Of a stretch of 64,000 nt of DNA, positions 48,943 through 56,274 are shown one piece after another. The notes under the pieces are model-generated. The model did not search any database. It was not told the origin of the DNA and was given only the letters and a program-made list of their open reading frames with translations. The stretch comes from a virus, in IMG/VR virus record IMGVR_UViG_3300030616_000506, positions 80,546-144,545 of that record, one strand, 5' to 3'. Position 1 is the first letter of the stretch; every line of letters begins with the position of its first letter. Position numbers and translations under genes: made by a program.

Positions 48943-49193
48943 AATCTCTCCACTAATATTTTATCCTTTATCTTTTTCCTCAATATTATGTAATCCTTAA
49001 ACTGCGTATAGAAACTTATTAGAAAACAATGTAGATGATACTTATCATATCTAGGTCTACTTGAATGCCCCCAATATTCTCCTGCTAATAATCTAACTAC
49101 ATCATCTCCCTCTTTAATAGTTTCTCCACAATATTCACAATTACACTCTAGATGCTTATACATCTTTCCTAACTTTATTTCGTGTGAAGTCAT
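48939..49193 (-). CDS. Tail-bearing treble-clef protein
   Basis: 84 residues: HLECNCEYCGETIKEGDDVV and HLHCFLISFYTQFKDY form a zinc treble clef similar to the next protein upstream. Tail KIKDKILVERL. Confidence 0.65.
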   Translation of the reverse strand: MTSHEIKLGKMYKHLECNCEYCGETIKEGDDVVRLLAGEYWGHSSRPRYDKYHLHCFLISFYTQFKDYIILRKKIKDKILVERL

Positions 49194-49423
49194 AATTTAT
49201 CAACCAACATCTTTTCTTTCCATTTTTCTAGAGAATCTTTATCTAATTCTAAATATAATTGTTCAATACAATAACTACATATTCTTTTATGTGAATATCC
49301 CCATTGAGTTCTATATTCAAATGATATCCTATCTATATCTTTAGGAATAGTTTTACTACATACTGAACATACTTGTCTACCATTTTCTCCCTTATTTAAT
49401 CTATTTCTATATCTATCACTCAT
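49190..49423 (-). CDS. Tail-bearing treble-clef protein
   Basis: 77 residues: RQVCSVCSKTIPKDIDRISF and KRICSYCIEQLYLELDK form a four-Cys treble clef. Tail KEKMLVDKL. Probably paralogous to the 48939 gene. Confidence 0.65.
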   Translation of the reverse strand: MSDRYRNRLNKGENGRQVCSVCSKTIPKDIDRISFEYRTQWGYSHKRICSYCIEQLYLELDKDSLEKWKEKMLVDKL

Positions 49424-50061
49424 TACAATTCATCCAATATCATTTGATTAACAATCTCCTCCTCAATTAAGGGTGTCAATTCAACTTTACCTAATCCATT
49501 TTGTTTGATTTCTCTTAATAAACTTAAACCTTTACTTAAGGATAATACGTGTCCTTTATTTTCCACATATCCTCCATTTCTTATTATCTTTGAAATATGA
49601 TAGCACAATAATCCTCCTCTTTTTCTAAAGAAGATTAAACAACCACAATAAGATTTAGCATAAGCTATTGCTTCTCTAAACATAGCTCTCTTTATAGTTC
49701 TAGTTTCTCCCCATCCTATACTGAAGTATTGTATTCCACAATCTCCTAATACATCTCTAACGGTTGTTGTATCCTCAACATCAGGCATCTCTACTAAACT
49801 CTCCTTTAATCTTAATCTATAAAACTTTTTAAGTTTATTTAAATATTTAGTTTCCATTCTAGCAAATTCACCTATACCATTTTCAAAGTATAATGTAGTT
49901 ACATCATCTTCTGTCTTATAATAGGTAGGTCTAGTGCAATAATAATTTCCTATATCAAACCCTTTATATTTACTAACATCATCAGGTTTATATTCTATAT
50001 AGTATATCTTTCTTTTTTTATCCCAATAATGAGGTTTACTATACAACTTACATTCACTCAT
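49423..50061 (-). CDS. Tail-bearing hypothetical protein
   Basis: 212 residues. An N-terminal strand-rich part (HYWDKKRKIYYIEYKPDD) leads to an alpha/beta region with YFSIGWGETRTIKRAMFREA and SYCGCLIFFRKRGGLLCYHI. Ends EEIVNQMILDEL. Start is TAATG. Unrecognised; possibly an enzyme given its size and Cys/His content. Confidence 0.62.
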   Translation of the reverse strand: MSECKLYSKPHYWDKKRKIYYIEYKPDDVSKYKGFDIGNYYCTRPTYYKTEDDVTTLYFENGIGEFARMETKYLNKLKKFYRLRLKESLVEMPDVEDTTTVRDVLGDCGIQYFSIGWGETRTIKRAMFREAIAYAKSYCGCLIFFRKRGGLLCYHISKIIRNGGYVENKGHVLSLSKGLSLLREIKQNGLGKVELTPLIEEEIVNQMILDEL

Positions 50062-50219
50062 TATATCACTCTATAATCCTCATCACCCTCAATAAAGTAA
50101 TAAGGTTTATTTCTATCTTTAAAGTAGATTGTGTATCTACCATCTTCTCCTTTTAATATATTTGTTACTTTTCCTTTTTGTCCATTACTAACTTCTATTT
50201 TATCTCCAACTTTTACCAT
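50061..50219 (-). CDS. KOW/SH3-like small protein
   Basis: 52 residues: MVKVGDKIEVSNGQKGKVTN is a textbook KOW/SH3 motif, ending YRVI with no tail. Same barrel as the tail-bearing family, so it may be a tail-less member. Confidence 0.6.
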   Translation of the reverse strand: MVKVGDKIEVSNGQKGKVTNILKGEDGRYTIYFKDRNKPYYFIEGDEDYRVI

Positions 50220-50220
50220 T

Positions 50221-50472
50221 TTATAATGCCTCTATAAATGCTTCTTTCTTACTAATCTTTTTAATCTCATTTCTATACCAATAACCTTGAAACTCATAGT
50301 TCTTACCACTGGATATATCTCCTCTAGGATTATAATTAACTACATATCTTTTTCTAAAAAATCTTCCTTTTTCTATAGCTACTATCTGCCCAATCTCATT
50401 AGCTTTATGAACTAATGTTCCATAAACATTAAATTCTTTTTTAACTCTAACGTAATCTCCTATCTTAAGCAT
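50221..50472 (-). CDS. Tail-bearing KOW-like small protein
   Basis: 83 residues: MLKIGDYVRVKKEFNVYGTL, then ANEIGQIVAIEKGRFFRKRY (KOW). Tail KKISKKEAFIEAL, stop TAA two bases before the next ATG. Confidence 0.65.
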   Translation of the reverse strand: MLKIGDYVRVKKEFNVYGTLVHKANEIGQIVAIEKGRFFRKRYVVNYNPRGDISSGKNYEFQGYWYRNEIKKISKKEAFIEAL

Positions 50473-50476
50473 TAAA

Positions 50477-50590
50477 TCACTTATCGAACTTACAGTTTCC
50501 TTTATATACCTTACTTAAGCAAATATTATCATTATCCTTATCAGCATAATCACAATACTTACATAGCTTTTTATCTATTTTTGCTTTCAT
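50477..50590 (-). CDS. Small Cys-rich protein
   Basis: 37 residues: KKLCKYCDYADKDNDNICLS and KGNCKFDK give four cysteines. Starts as an ATGA overlap. Probably zinc-binding. Confidence 0.55.
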   Translation of the reverse strand: MKAKIDKKLCKYCDYADKDNDNICLSKVYKGNCKFDK

Positions 50591-50751
50591 AATTCATCCT
50601 CTCTTAATAATCTAATCTTATTAAATATAATATGTTTATATTCAGATGCCAATGATTGTGCATAGTATATATCATTAAATTTATAAACTATAATCTCACA
50701 CTCAGTATCATCTTTAGAAATTCTAGACCAATATATATGTTTATCTTTCAT
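50587..50751 (-). CDS. Small hypothetical protein
   Basis: 54 residues (MKDKHIYWSRISKDDTECEI...), strand-rich then helical, ending RLLREDEL with ATGA overlap, a loose variant of the shared tail. Confidence 0.57.
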   Translation of the reverse strand: MKDKHIYWSRISKDDTECEIIVYKFNDIYYAQSLASEYKHIIFNKIRLLREDEL

Positions 50752-50760
50752 ATTTCCATC

Positions 50761-50955
50761 CTATAATTTACTTATTAATGCCTTATCCAAATCATCTTGA
50801 GTAGCATCTCTAAATTTATACTGTTCATTATCTACCTCTACACCTACAAATTCATCTCCATTATAATTAAAGATGACCATATATTTTTTAGAGTTATTAG
50901 ATTTTCTACATAAGAACTTCCATTCATCTTCTAAATTTGGAATGTAAGCTACCAT
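50761..50955 (-). CDS. Small hypothetical protein after radical SAM gene
   Basis: 64 residues, strand-rich (KKYMVIFNYNGDEFVGVEVD), ending QDDLDKALISKL, a tail variant. The ATG overlaps the radical SAM stop as TAATG. Confidence 0.6.
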   Translation of the reverse strand: MVAYIPNLEDEWKFLCRKSNNSKKYMVIFNYNGDEFVGVEVDNEQYKFRDATQDDLDKALISKL

Positions 50956-51770
50956 TATTTTCTCTTTAGATACGGACAATCATATCTCTCCTTATATTTA
51001 ACATTAGTTATTCTTAATAAATCTTTAGGTTTATTCAATTCTAATAAAGGTGTTTTACTAAATGAACAACCATAAACTTTACCTTGCTCATTTATACTGA
51101 TTATATCTCTACCAAAATGACAAGGCTTATCCCAACCTTGATATTTATTTTGAGTTAATATCATATTAGTTAAATCATCTACATAGAAATGTTTATACTT
51201 AAAGGTTGGTGCATAATATAATGCTCTAAACTTTAAGATATCAGGAGCTTTCCAATTCTTTGGATATAATGCAAATACTCTTTCTATCTTTGCACTATTG
51301 AAAAAGTAATGCAGTAAACTTAAAAATGATTTAGGAGTATTTAACCAGTAATTATTTATTAGAAAATTACAACCAACTCTAGTATATTTACTTAACTCTC
51401 TAGTAGTCATACAGTAATTATGTATATCTTGATTAGATTTTATTTTATGTTCATCAAAGGATACACTAACCATCTCTATATCATCAACATAATACTTCAT
51501 AGGTAATGTTCCATTAGTAGTAACATTAGTAATTAATCCATATTTTTTAGCTTCCCTTGAGAAATCTCTCACAAACTCTGGATACATAAAAGGCTCACCA
51601 CCACCTAAAGCTACTTGTGGTGTAAGCTTTGCTAGATAAGGTATTAATTCCTTAAACCAATTATGAGATTTATTATTATCTGTTTTCTTTGGTCTATAAC
51701 AGAATTTACAATCCATATTACAATCAGTTGTAAAGTGTAATGCTATAACTTTATATCTTTTTTCCTTCAT
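50955..51770 (-). CDS. Radical SAM enzyme with SPASM-like C-terminal cysteines
   Basis: 271 residues. The [4Fe-4S] motif CNMDCKFC is at residues 16-23, followed by VALGGGEPFMYPEF (GGE motif, about 54-67). The C-terminal part has CHFGRDIISINEQGKVYGCS and YDCPYLKRK, a reduced SPASM/twitch-type auxiliary cluster arrangement as in peptide-modifying enzymes. It is directly preceded by a series of small genes sharing an LNPNCSE start and overlaps the last as TGATG. Peptide modification is inferred from this context. Confidence 0.87.
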   Translation of the reverse strand: MKEKRYKVIALHFTTDCNMDCKFCYRPKKTDNNKSHNWFKELIPYLAKLTPQVALGGGEPFMYPEFVRDFSREAKKYGLITNVTTNGTLPMKYYVDDIEMVSVSFDEHKIKSNQDIHNYCMTTRELSKYTRVGCNFLINNYWLNTPKSFLSLLHYFFNSAKIERVFALYPKNWKAPDILKFRALYYAPTFKYKHFYVDDLTNMILTQNKYQGWDKPCHFGRDIISINEQGKVYGCSFSKTPLLELNKPKDLLRITNVKYKERYDCPYLKRK

Positions 51771-52063
51771 CAATATCCTATCTCCAATTTTTTTGCAAAT
51801 GGTAATTTATAAAGATATTCTAAAATCTTTTCCTCACTATTAAAGGGTGCATCTCCCCTAATTTCTATCCAAGATACACTACCTAAACTTGCTGTTTCTA
51901 TATAGGTATCATACCACCAATCATATTCCTCTATGTTATCTTCATCAGCATACTTATCAAGTAATAACAAATATCTATATAATTCTTCCTCTTCTTTATT
52001 GTTTAGATTATCTGTTCTAACTCTCATAGTAGCTTCAGAACAATTTGGGTTTAAATCAATCAT
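51770..52063 (-). CDS. LNPNCSE-leader small protein 1
   Basis: 97 residues beginning MIDLNPNCSEATMRVR, then an acidic helical/strand body and the end KLPFAKKLEIGY, which matches the end of the 52350 protein (NTPFAKKLKI). The conserved leader holds one Cys. The start is coupled by ATGA to the tail-bearing 52060 gene. Candidate partner or substrate of the radical SAM enzyme. Confidence 0.65.
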   Translation of the reverse strand: MIDLNPNCSEATMRVRTDNLNNKEEEELYRYLLLLDKYADEDNIEEYDWWYDTYIETASLGSVSWIEIRGDAPFNSEEKILEYLYKLPFAKKLEIGY

Positions 52064-52353
52064 AATAATTCCACCATTAATTTATTCTTATCTATCATTT
52101 CTTTATAACGATTTTTAATTTCAGCTAAATCTATTAATCCTATATTTTGTTTTAAGGTTAAATCATCTATATATCCATCATACTTTTTTATTGATATAGG
52201 TTTAAATATATAACAATTAGTTAGCATACCTGAATACTTGCTATATCTATATCCTGTAATTTTAATTATATTTCCATTAATCTTATTCTTAAAATATCTA
52301 TTAATATATTTAGATTTTGAATTCGGAAATGATTTATAGGTAGAATTCATCAT
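52060..52353 (-). CDS. Tail-bearing small protein
   Basis: 97 residues, basic, strand-rich (NRYFKNKINGNIIKITGYRY). Tail EMIDKNKLMVELL with GGTGGAATT. Inserted between two LNPNCSE genes. Confidence 0.64.
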   Translation of the reverse strand: MMNSTYKSFPNSKSKYINRYFKNKINGNIIKITGYRYSKYSGMLTNCYIFKPISIKKYDGYIDDLTLKQNIGLIDLAEIKNRYKEMIDKNKLMVELL

Positions 52354-52589
52354 ACATATTCCTGCTCATTTCTAATCTTTAATTTTTTAGCAAAGGGTGT
52401 ATTCATAATACATTCCTCTATCTCATCTGTCATATCCTCTACTCTAGCTACTGCATAATCTTTACAACAATCTATTTCATCAAACATAGAAAGATATTTA
52501 TTCATTTCCTCTCTTTCCTTTTTGGTTAAATCATCATACATTATGTAAAGAAATGTAACCCATTCGGAACAATTAGGATTGAGCATCAT
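52350..52589 (-). CDS. LNPNCSE-leader small protein 2
   Basis: 79 residues: MMLNPNCSEWVTFLYIMYDD, acidic helix, end NTPFAKKLKIRNEQEYV. The leader and the PFAKKL end match the 51770 gene. The start overlaps the end of the 52573 gene. Confidence 0.65.
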   Translation of the reverse strand: MMLNPNCSEWVTFLYIMYDDLTKKEREEMNKYLSMFDEIDCCKDYAVARVEDMTDEIEECIMNTPFAKKLKIRNEQEYV

Positions 52590-52884
52590 CTACATCATTC
52601 CCCATATGTCTTCTATTATATACATCTTTAAATGGTAATCCATAACAATTACAAAAGTGTTTCATCTCTTTAGTATATTCCTCTCTAGACCAACCACTTG
52701 TTCCTGATGTTGTCCAATGATTTCTATTAGAGTATATCCCAAAGTAATCTAGGAATAAATCTAATTCAGGTTTTTCAAAGTAAGGTCTATAATCTAATCC
52801 CTTACTATTAGGACTATACAATGCTCTCTCATAATCCTCTTCACTCATTATTCTTTTAAAGATTTTTAATTCATCATCTGTCAT
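52573..52884 (-). CDS. LNPNCSE-family protein lacking its leader start
   Basis: 103 residues from ATG (MTDDELKIFKRIMSEEDYER). Upstream in the same open frame the DNA encodes VDLNPNCSEAVYKIPIEIL, but that stretch has no ATG, GTG or TTG in a position to start it. Either the leader is lost by start-codon decay, or an unusual codon is used, or translation starts at this ATG. The C-terminal region (WTTSGTSGWSREEYTKEM) is unrecognised. Confidence 0.6.
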   Translation of the reverse strand: MTDDELKIFKRIMSEEDYERALYSPNSKGLDYRPYFEKPELDLFLDYFGIYSNRNHWTTSGTSGWSREEYTKEMKHFCNCYGLPFKDVYNRRHMGNDVDDAQS

Positions 52885-52943
52885 ATCCTTTAATATTTCT
52901 ATGGGTATCTTATATACTGCTTCAGAACAGTTAGGATTTAAAT

Positions 52944-53429
52944 CTACTTTATATTTACATCTGGTCTTTTTAATAAGCTATCCCTCTTCTTTTTACTCTT
53001 TTTACTTTGATAATCTTTAATAGGTTTACAACCATTATGAACCCATTCTTCATATTCATTAGCACTACCACCATCCTGTCCATATACTTCTCCACTTAAT
53101 TCATCCTGTATCTTTTTTAATGTGGGAAATAACTGATGTTGACAATGCTGATGTCCATCTATCCTTATACCATCATCTCCATAACCATTATCCTCACCAT
53201 CTCCATATATATGTATAGTTGCTCCATTTTCATAATCAGGCATATTAGGATTATCTTTATCAAATACTACTGACATCTTATCTCCTGAATTATCCCATTC
53301 ATATATATCATTACTAGGAATTTCTATATAATATATTCCTAAATCTTTAAGCATCTCTATAACTTGCTCTTTAGTATAATCATCAGGTAATCTCAACACT
53401 AACTCACTACAATTTGGATTTAATAGCAT
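52944..53429 (-). CDS. LNPNCSE-leader protein 3
   Basis: 161 residues: MLLNPNCSELVLRLPDDYTK, a body with Gly/Asp-rich strands (ATIHIYGDGEDNGYGDDGIR, HQHCQHQLFPTLKKIQ) and a basic C-terminus (KKSKKKRDSLLKRPD). First of the LNPNCSE series in transcription order, with its own GGAG. Confidence 0.66.
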   Translation of the reverse strand: MLLNPNCSELVLRLPDDYTKEQVIEMLKDLGIYYIEIPSNDIYEWDNSGDKMSVVFDKDNPNMPDYENGATIHIYGDGEDNGYGDDGIRIDGHQHCQHQLFPTLKKIQDELSGEVYGQDGGSANEYEEWVHNGCKPIKDYQSKKSKKKRDSLLKRPDVNIK

Positions 53430-53431
53430 TT

Positions 53432-53683
53432 TTATTTTCTCCTTTTCATCATATAATATAAACTATATAATCCTAATATAAATACTATTGGAAACATTAT
53501 AGCCTCTATATCAGCTTCTCCTAGCTTATTTATTAATATCGTAGTTGATTTACTAGGATGAAAATAAGCACTAAAAAATGTATAGGTTAATGTTATTGTA
53601 TTAGCAAATAAACAAGCTACACCTATTGTTGCTATAAAATGTTTTCTATCCTTTACTCTTAATTTTATTCTAATGTAACTCAC
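53432..53683 (-). CDS. Membrane protein
   Basis: 83 residues: two transmembrane helices (ATIGVACLFANTITLTYTFF, IMFPIVFILGLYSLYYMM) and a basic end. Start inside the preceding gene's end. Unknown role. Confidence 0.62.
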   Translation of the reverse strand: MSYIRIKLRVKDRKHFIATIGVACLFANTITLTYTFFSAYFHPSKSTTILINKLGEADIEAIMFPIVFILGLYSLYYMMKRRK

Positions 53684-53906
53684 CTGTTTTCTTTATGGAT
53701 TTTTCTCTATCTTTAATCAATCTTTTAATGTTTTCTTTAGTTCTTATTTCCTTTAGTCTTTCCTTAAGTTTAGTAATCTCATTAAGACAGTTAAGTATTT
53801 CCTTATCTATATCCATATCTCTATATTTTTCTAATAAGGTTACTCTACCTCTATAATATTTAAGTAATTTTTTAATTGCATCTTTAGTCATCTCTCCATT
53901 AGGCAT
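53670..53906 (-). CDS. Basic helical protein
   Basis: 78 residues, entirely helical and Lys/Arg-rich (TKDAIKKLLKYYRGRVTLLE, RLIKDREKSIKKTGEL), probably a coiled coil. The start ATG overlaps the upstream stop, with GGTGGTATG as ribosome-binding site. Confidence 0.62.
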   Translation of the reverse strand: MPNGEMTKDAIKKLLKYYRGRVTLLEKYRDMDIDKEILNCLNEITKLKERLKEIRTKENIKRLIKDREKSIKKTGELH

Positions 53907-54202
53907 TACATACCACCACAATCTGTATAATTCTCACTAATAAATGGAGCTATATTATCTAACATATGACTAATATCATCTCCTTGCTCTTCTATTAAGA
54001 CAAGATGTAATAATTCGTGGGATATAGTTGAGCATATAGTCTTATAATTTTCTTCCTTTAAAAATCTAGGATTAAGATGTATCCTATTATCTTCCATTAC
54101 TGCTCCTGTCCATATACCATTCCAACCAAAAGTAAAAATATATTCCTTATCTAACTCATCATATTTCTTTATGGTTATATTACTTCCATCTACAATAGAC
54201 AT
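53906..54202 (-). CDS. Small zinc metallopeptidase-like protein
   Basis: 98 residues. TISHELLHLVLIEEQ (about residues 62-76) contains HExxH, in a helix typical of small zincin peptidases. A downstream GDDISHMLDNI may supply the third ligand. Too short for a full known family. The ATG at 54202 follows GAGTGATTATT. Confidence 0.6.
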   Translation of the reverse strand: MSIVDGSNITIKKYDELDKEYIFTFGWNGIWTGAVMEDNRIHLNPRFLKEENYKTICSTISHELLHLVLIEEQGDDISHMLDNIAPFISENYTDCGGM

Positions 54203-54207
54203 AATAA

Positions 54208-54363
54208 TCACTCTGCATAAGTATAATCATTTGGAGGATATGTTTTATTCTGTAAATCCTCAATGTATTTAGTCATCTCTAGTTTCTTTAGTTCATCTAC
54301 TTTCTTTTTTAATCTTTCCATTCTGTCTTCCTCACTCTCATAACTACAATCTACATCATACAT
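54208..54363 (-). CDS. Small coiled-coil protein
   Basis: 51 residues, charged helix (EEDRMERLKKKVDELKKLEM) and a Pro/Tyr-rich end. The stop TGA lies within the ribosome-binding site of the metallopeptidase-like gene. Confidence 0.57.
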   Translation of the reverse strand: MYDVDCSYESEEDRMERLKKKVDELKKLEMTKYIEDLQNKTYPPNDYTYAE

Positions 54364-54449
54364 TACAGTTCACAACCACATACCCAGCATTCATCTGCAT
54401 TGATATTATTTCCCATTCCACAATCTTTACATATCTTTTTATTCTTCAT
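54363..54449 (-). CDS. Tiny zinc-binding protein
   Basis: 28 residues: KKICKDCGMGNNINADECWV and CGCEL make a four-Cys ribbon (double zinc-ribbon half). Overlaps the preceding gene end and the next start. Confidence 0.55.
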   Translation of the reverse strand: MKNKKICKDCGMGNNINADECWVCGCEL

Positions 54450-54783
54450 CACATACACCTTCCCAACATTTTAATAGAGTTTGTATCTTATTTTCTTTTC
54501 CCCATTTCTTTAAATCTTCATAAGCTTCTTTGTGATAAACTTTTATTATCTTTGTAGCTAGATTAATATCACCAGCTGGTCTAGATATATTTATAGTTTC
54601 TTTAATCTCCTTAAACCATTTCTTTTTAGTTCTTTCATAAGGTATATATTTCCATACAGTAGCAAATTTACCTGCACAGGATACCTGAAAATAATAATCA
54701 TCTCCAAAATAATTATCTAGCTCTTTCCTAAATATATCATCTTTCTTTTTTCTTAACATATTTGTGCATATTTCTTCCTTCAT
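54439..54783 (-). CDS. Hypothetical protein
   Basis: 114 residues, mixed: a basic helical start (NMLRKKKDDIFRKELDNYF), a strand region (YYFQVSCAGKFATVWKYIPY) and helices ending LLKCWEGVCDEE. Unrecognised. Confidence 0.6.
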   Translation of the reverse strand: MKEEICTNMLRKKKDDIFRKELDNYFGDDYYFQVSCAGKFATVWKYIPYERTKKKWFKEIKETINISRPAGDINLATKIIKVYHKEAYEDLKKWGKENKIQTLLKCWEGVCDEE

Positions 54784-54793
54784 ATATATTCCT

Positions 54794-54949
54794 CTATATA
54801 AGATGATATCTCTTTAATATTTCATAGTCCTTAAAGTATAGTAAATCCCATATCTGAAACAGCTTACCCAATCCCATATGGTTACATACACCCAAGAAAC
54901 TACTGTATGTTTGCTCTCTACTTTTTTTACTCTTATATTTCTTTCTCAT
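54794..54949 (-). CDS. Small basic hypothetical protein
   Basis: 51 residues: basic start MRKKYKSKKSREQTYSS, then a helical segment (LGKLFQIWDLLYFKDYEIL). Stop followed by GAGG for the next gene. Unrecognised. Confidence 0.52.
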   Translation of the reverse strand: MRKKYKSKKSREQTYSSFLGVCNHMGLGKLFQIWDLLYFKDYEILKRYHLI

Positions 54950-54950
54950 T

Positions 54951-55070
54951 TTATTCCTCTTTATAATTACACATTATATCTGAACAACCTAATACCTGTC
55001 CACCACCAGCACAACAATACCATATCTTTAGTGGCTTTCCACAGATAGGACATTTATCTCCTATTTTCAT
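54951..55070 (-). CDS. Tiny zinc-ribbon protein
   Basis: 39 residues: GDKCPICGKPLKIWYCCAGG and LGCSDIMCNYKEE hold six cysteines. Preceded by GAGTGACTGAAATG, one of a series of stop/Shine-Dalgarno overlaps. Confidence 0.58.
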   Translation of the reverse strand: MKIGDKCPICGKPLKIWYCCAGGGQVLGCSDIMCNYKEE

Positions 55071-55082
55071 TTCAGTCACTCA

Positions 55083-55229
55083 TCAAAAACTTTTATCTTT
55101 AATAACCATAATTGCATAAGGTATCCAAGCCAATAAATTAAATGGGAATATTTTATCACTAATGGCTAACAGTCCTAATGATACTATTGCACCAAATAGA
55201 AAAGTATATGTTTTTACTTTCATTTTCAT
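55083..55229 (-). CDS. Small membrane protein
   Basis: 48 residues with YTFLFGAIVSLGLLAISDKI and FNLLAWIPYAIMVI. Preceded by GAGTAATTGAAATG. Unknown role. Confidence 0.57.
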   Translation of the reverse strand: MKMKVKTYTFLFGAIVSLGLLAISDKIFPFNLLAWIPYAIMVIKDKSF

Positions 55230-55240
55230 TTCAATTACTC

Positions 55241-55360
55241 TCACTTTAATATTCTACTCGCTAATCTATGTATTCTTTCATGTTGTTTTAATTCTTTTTT
55301 ATTTAGTTTATACCAAACTAATCCTATATTTCTTGTTTTGTATATGTAAGTAATTTTCAT
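55241..55360 (-). CDS. Small basic protein
   Basis: 39 residues: ITYIYKTRNIGLVWYKLNKK then a helical KQHERIHRLASRILK, reminiscent of a compact DNA-binding peptide. GAGTGATTGAAA ribosome-binding site. Confidence 0.54.
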   Translation of the reverse strand: MKITYIYKTRNIGLVWYKLNKKELKQHERIHRLASRILK

Positions 55361-55366
55361 TTTCAA

Positions 55367-55489
55367 TCACTCTTTTATAATTTCTTTTAAAGTATTAGTA
55401 ACATCAACTCTATTATAATACTTTTTTAAATCTGGTATTTGAGTTTCTAAATAATCTGCTAACCAATTAGGCATTAATATTATATCCAT
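55367..55489 (-). CDS. Small hypothetical protein
   Basis: 40 residues (MDIILMPNWLADYLETQIPD...), strand then helices. GAGTGATTGA precedes the ATG and contains the upstream stop. Confidence 0.54.
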   Translation of the reverse strand: MDIILMPNWLADYLETQIPDLKKYYNRVDVTNTLKEIIKE

Positions 55490-55490
55490 T

Positions 55491-55652
55491 TCAATCACTC
55501 AACTTTATAAAATTTCTTTTAACTATAAGCTCCTCATATCTTATATCAACATTCATCTTATTGTAATCTATTAAAATTTGATACACCCAAATATTAGAGT
55601 TACCTTTAGTATCAAGATGTATTAAGTCTATAAATTTATCTCCTATTATCAT
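55491..55652 (-). CDS. Small SH3-like protein
   Basis: 53 residues: MIIGDKFIDLIHLDTKGNSN opening with the I-G-D start seen in the barrel family, end KRNFIKLSD. The longer frame upstream overlaps the zinc gene and is rejected. Confidence 0.55.
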   Translation of the reverse strand: MIIGDKFIDLIHLDTKGNSNIWVYQILIDYNKMNVDIRYEELIVKRNFIKLSD

Positions 55653-55653
55653 T

Positions 55654-55818
55654 TTATTTCTTTTCCTTTCTACAACAAGTGCATCTCCAACTATCATCTT
55701 TCATTTTATTATGCACTCTTTTTCCTTTACCATATATCTTATCCTGTTGAGGACATTCACAATCACAGGATAATATCTTACAGTTTGTTTCCTTTTTAGT
55801 TTTATCTCCTTCCGTCAT
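55654..55818 (-). CDS. Small Cys-rich protein
   Basis: 54 residues with CKILSCDCECPQQDK and RCTCCRKEKK, eight cysteines in tight clusters, suggesting metal binding beyond a simple ribbon. Coupled by ATGA to the tail (MVEYL) of the next gene upstream. Confidence 0.6.
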   Translation of the reverse strand: MTEGDKTKKETNCKILSCDCECPQQDKIYGKGKRVHNKMKDDSWRCTCCRKEKK

Positions 55819-56177
55819 AAATATTCCACCATTACTCTATCCCTTAACTCAATGGGTATTTCATTATCCTTTAATTTTCTTAACTTTAAAATTTCTATCC
55901 ACGAACTAGAAGCATACTTATCTCCTTCAACTAATTCCTTTAATAGATATCCCCCATATAATAATAAATCACTCAACATTCCTTCATTATCTTTATATCT
56001 ATTATATTCAAGATAGTAACTCATATTTTCTATATGCAAACAAAATAATCTATCCATAATATATATCCTAAAGAGTTTATTATTAATTCCTGCTATATTA
56101 ATAGGAGTAGCACTAACATAAGTTCTAATCTGACTATCCTCATCTATTTCAGGTAGTTTATTCCTCTTTAATTTCAT
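55815..56177 (-). CDS. Tail-bearing hypothetical protein
   Basis: 120 residues: strand-rich N-terminus (TYVSATPINIAGINNKLFRI), helical middle (MLSDLLLYGGYLLKELVEG) and tail ELRDRVMVEYL with GGTGGAAT. Farthest upstream tail gene of the region. Confidence 0.63.
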   Translation of the reverse strand: MKLKRNKLPEIDEDSQIRTYVSATPINIAGINNKLFRIYIMDRLFCLHIENMSYYLEYNRYKDNEGMLSDLLLYGGYLLKELVEGDKYASSSWIEILKLRKLKDNEIPIELRDRVMVEYL

Positions 56178-56274
56178 CCATTAATTCCCCAATAACTTTA
56201 AGCAATTTAGAATGAACAGTTTTTATTCCTTCTTTATAGCCATCTTTATAACCTTCATCATACTTATCATTCAT
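56158..56274 (-). CDS. Small repeat-containing peptide
   Basis: 38 residues beginning MNDKYDEGYKDGYKEGIKTV: a tandem YDEGYKDGYKEG tyrosine/glycine repeat, then a helix. Overlaps the 55815 gene start. Clear GAGGTAATC ribosome-binding site. Confidence 0.55.
   Translation of the reverse strand: MNDKYDEGYKDGYKEGIKTVHSKLLKVIGELMDEIKEE

Noticed and set aside
55491-55697. Longer form of the 55491 gene starting at 55697
   Set aside because: The extra 15 codons overlap the Cys-rich gene in another frame, and the ATG at 55652 is correctly placed right after that gene's stop.
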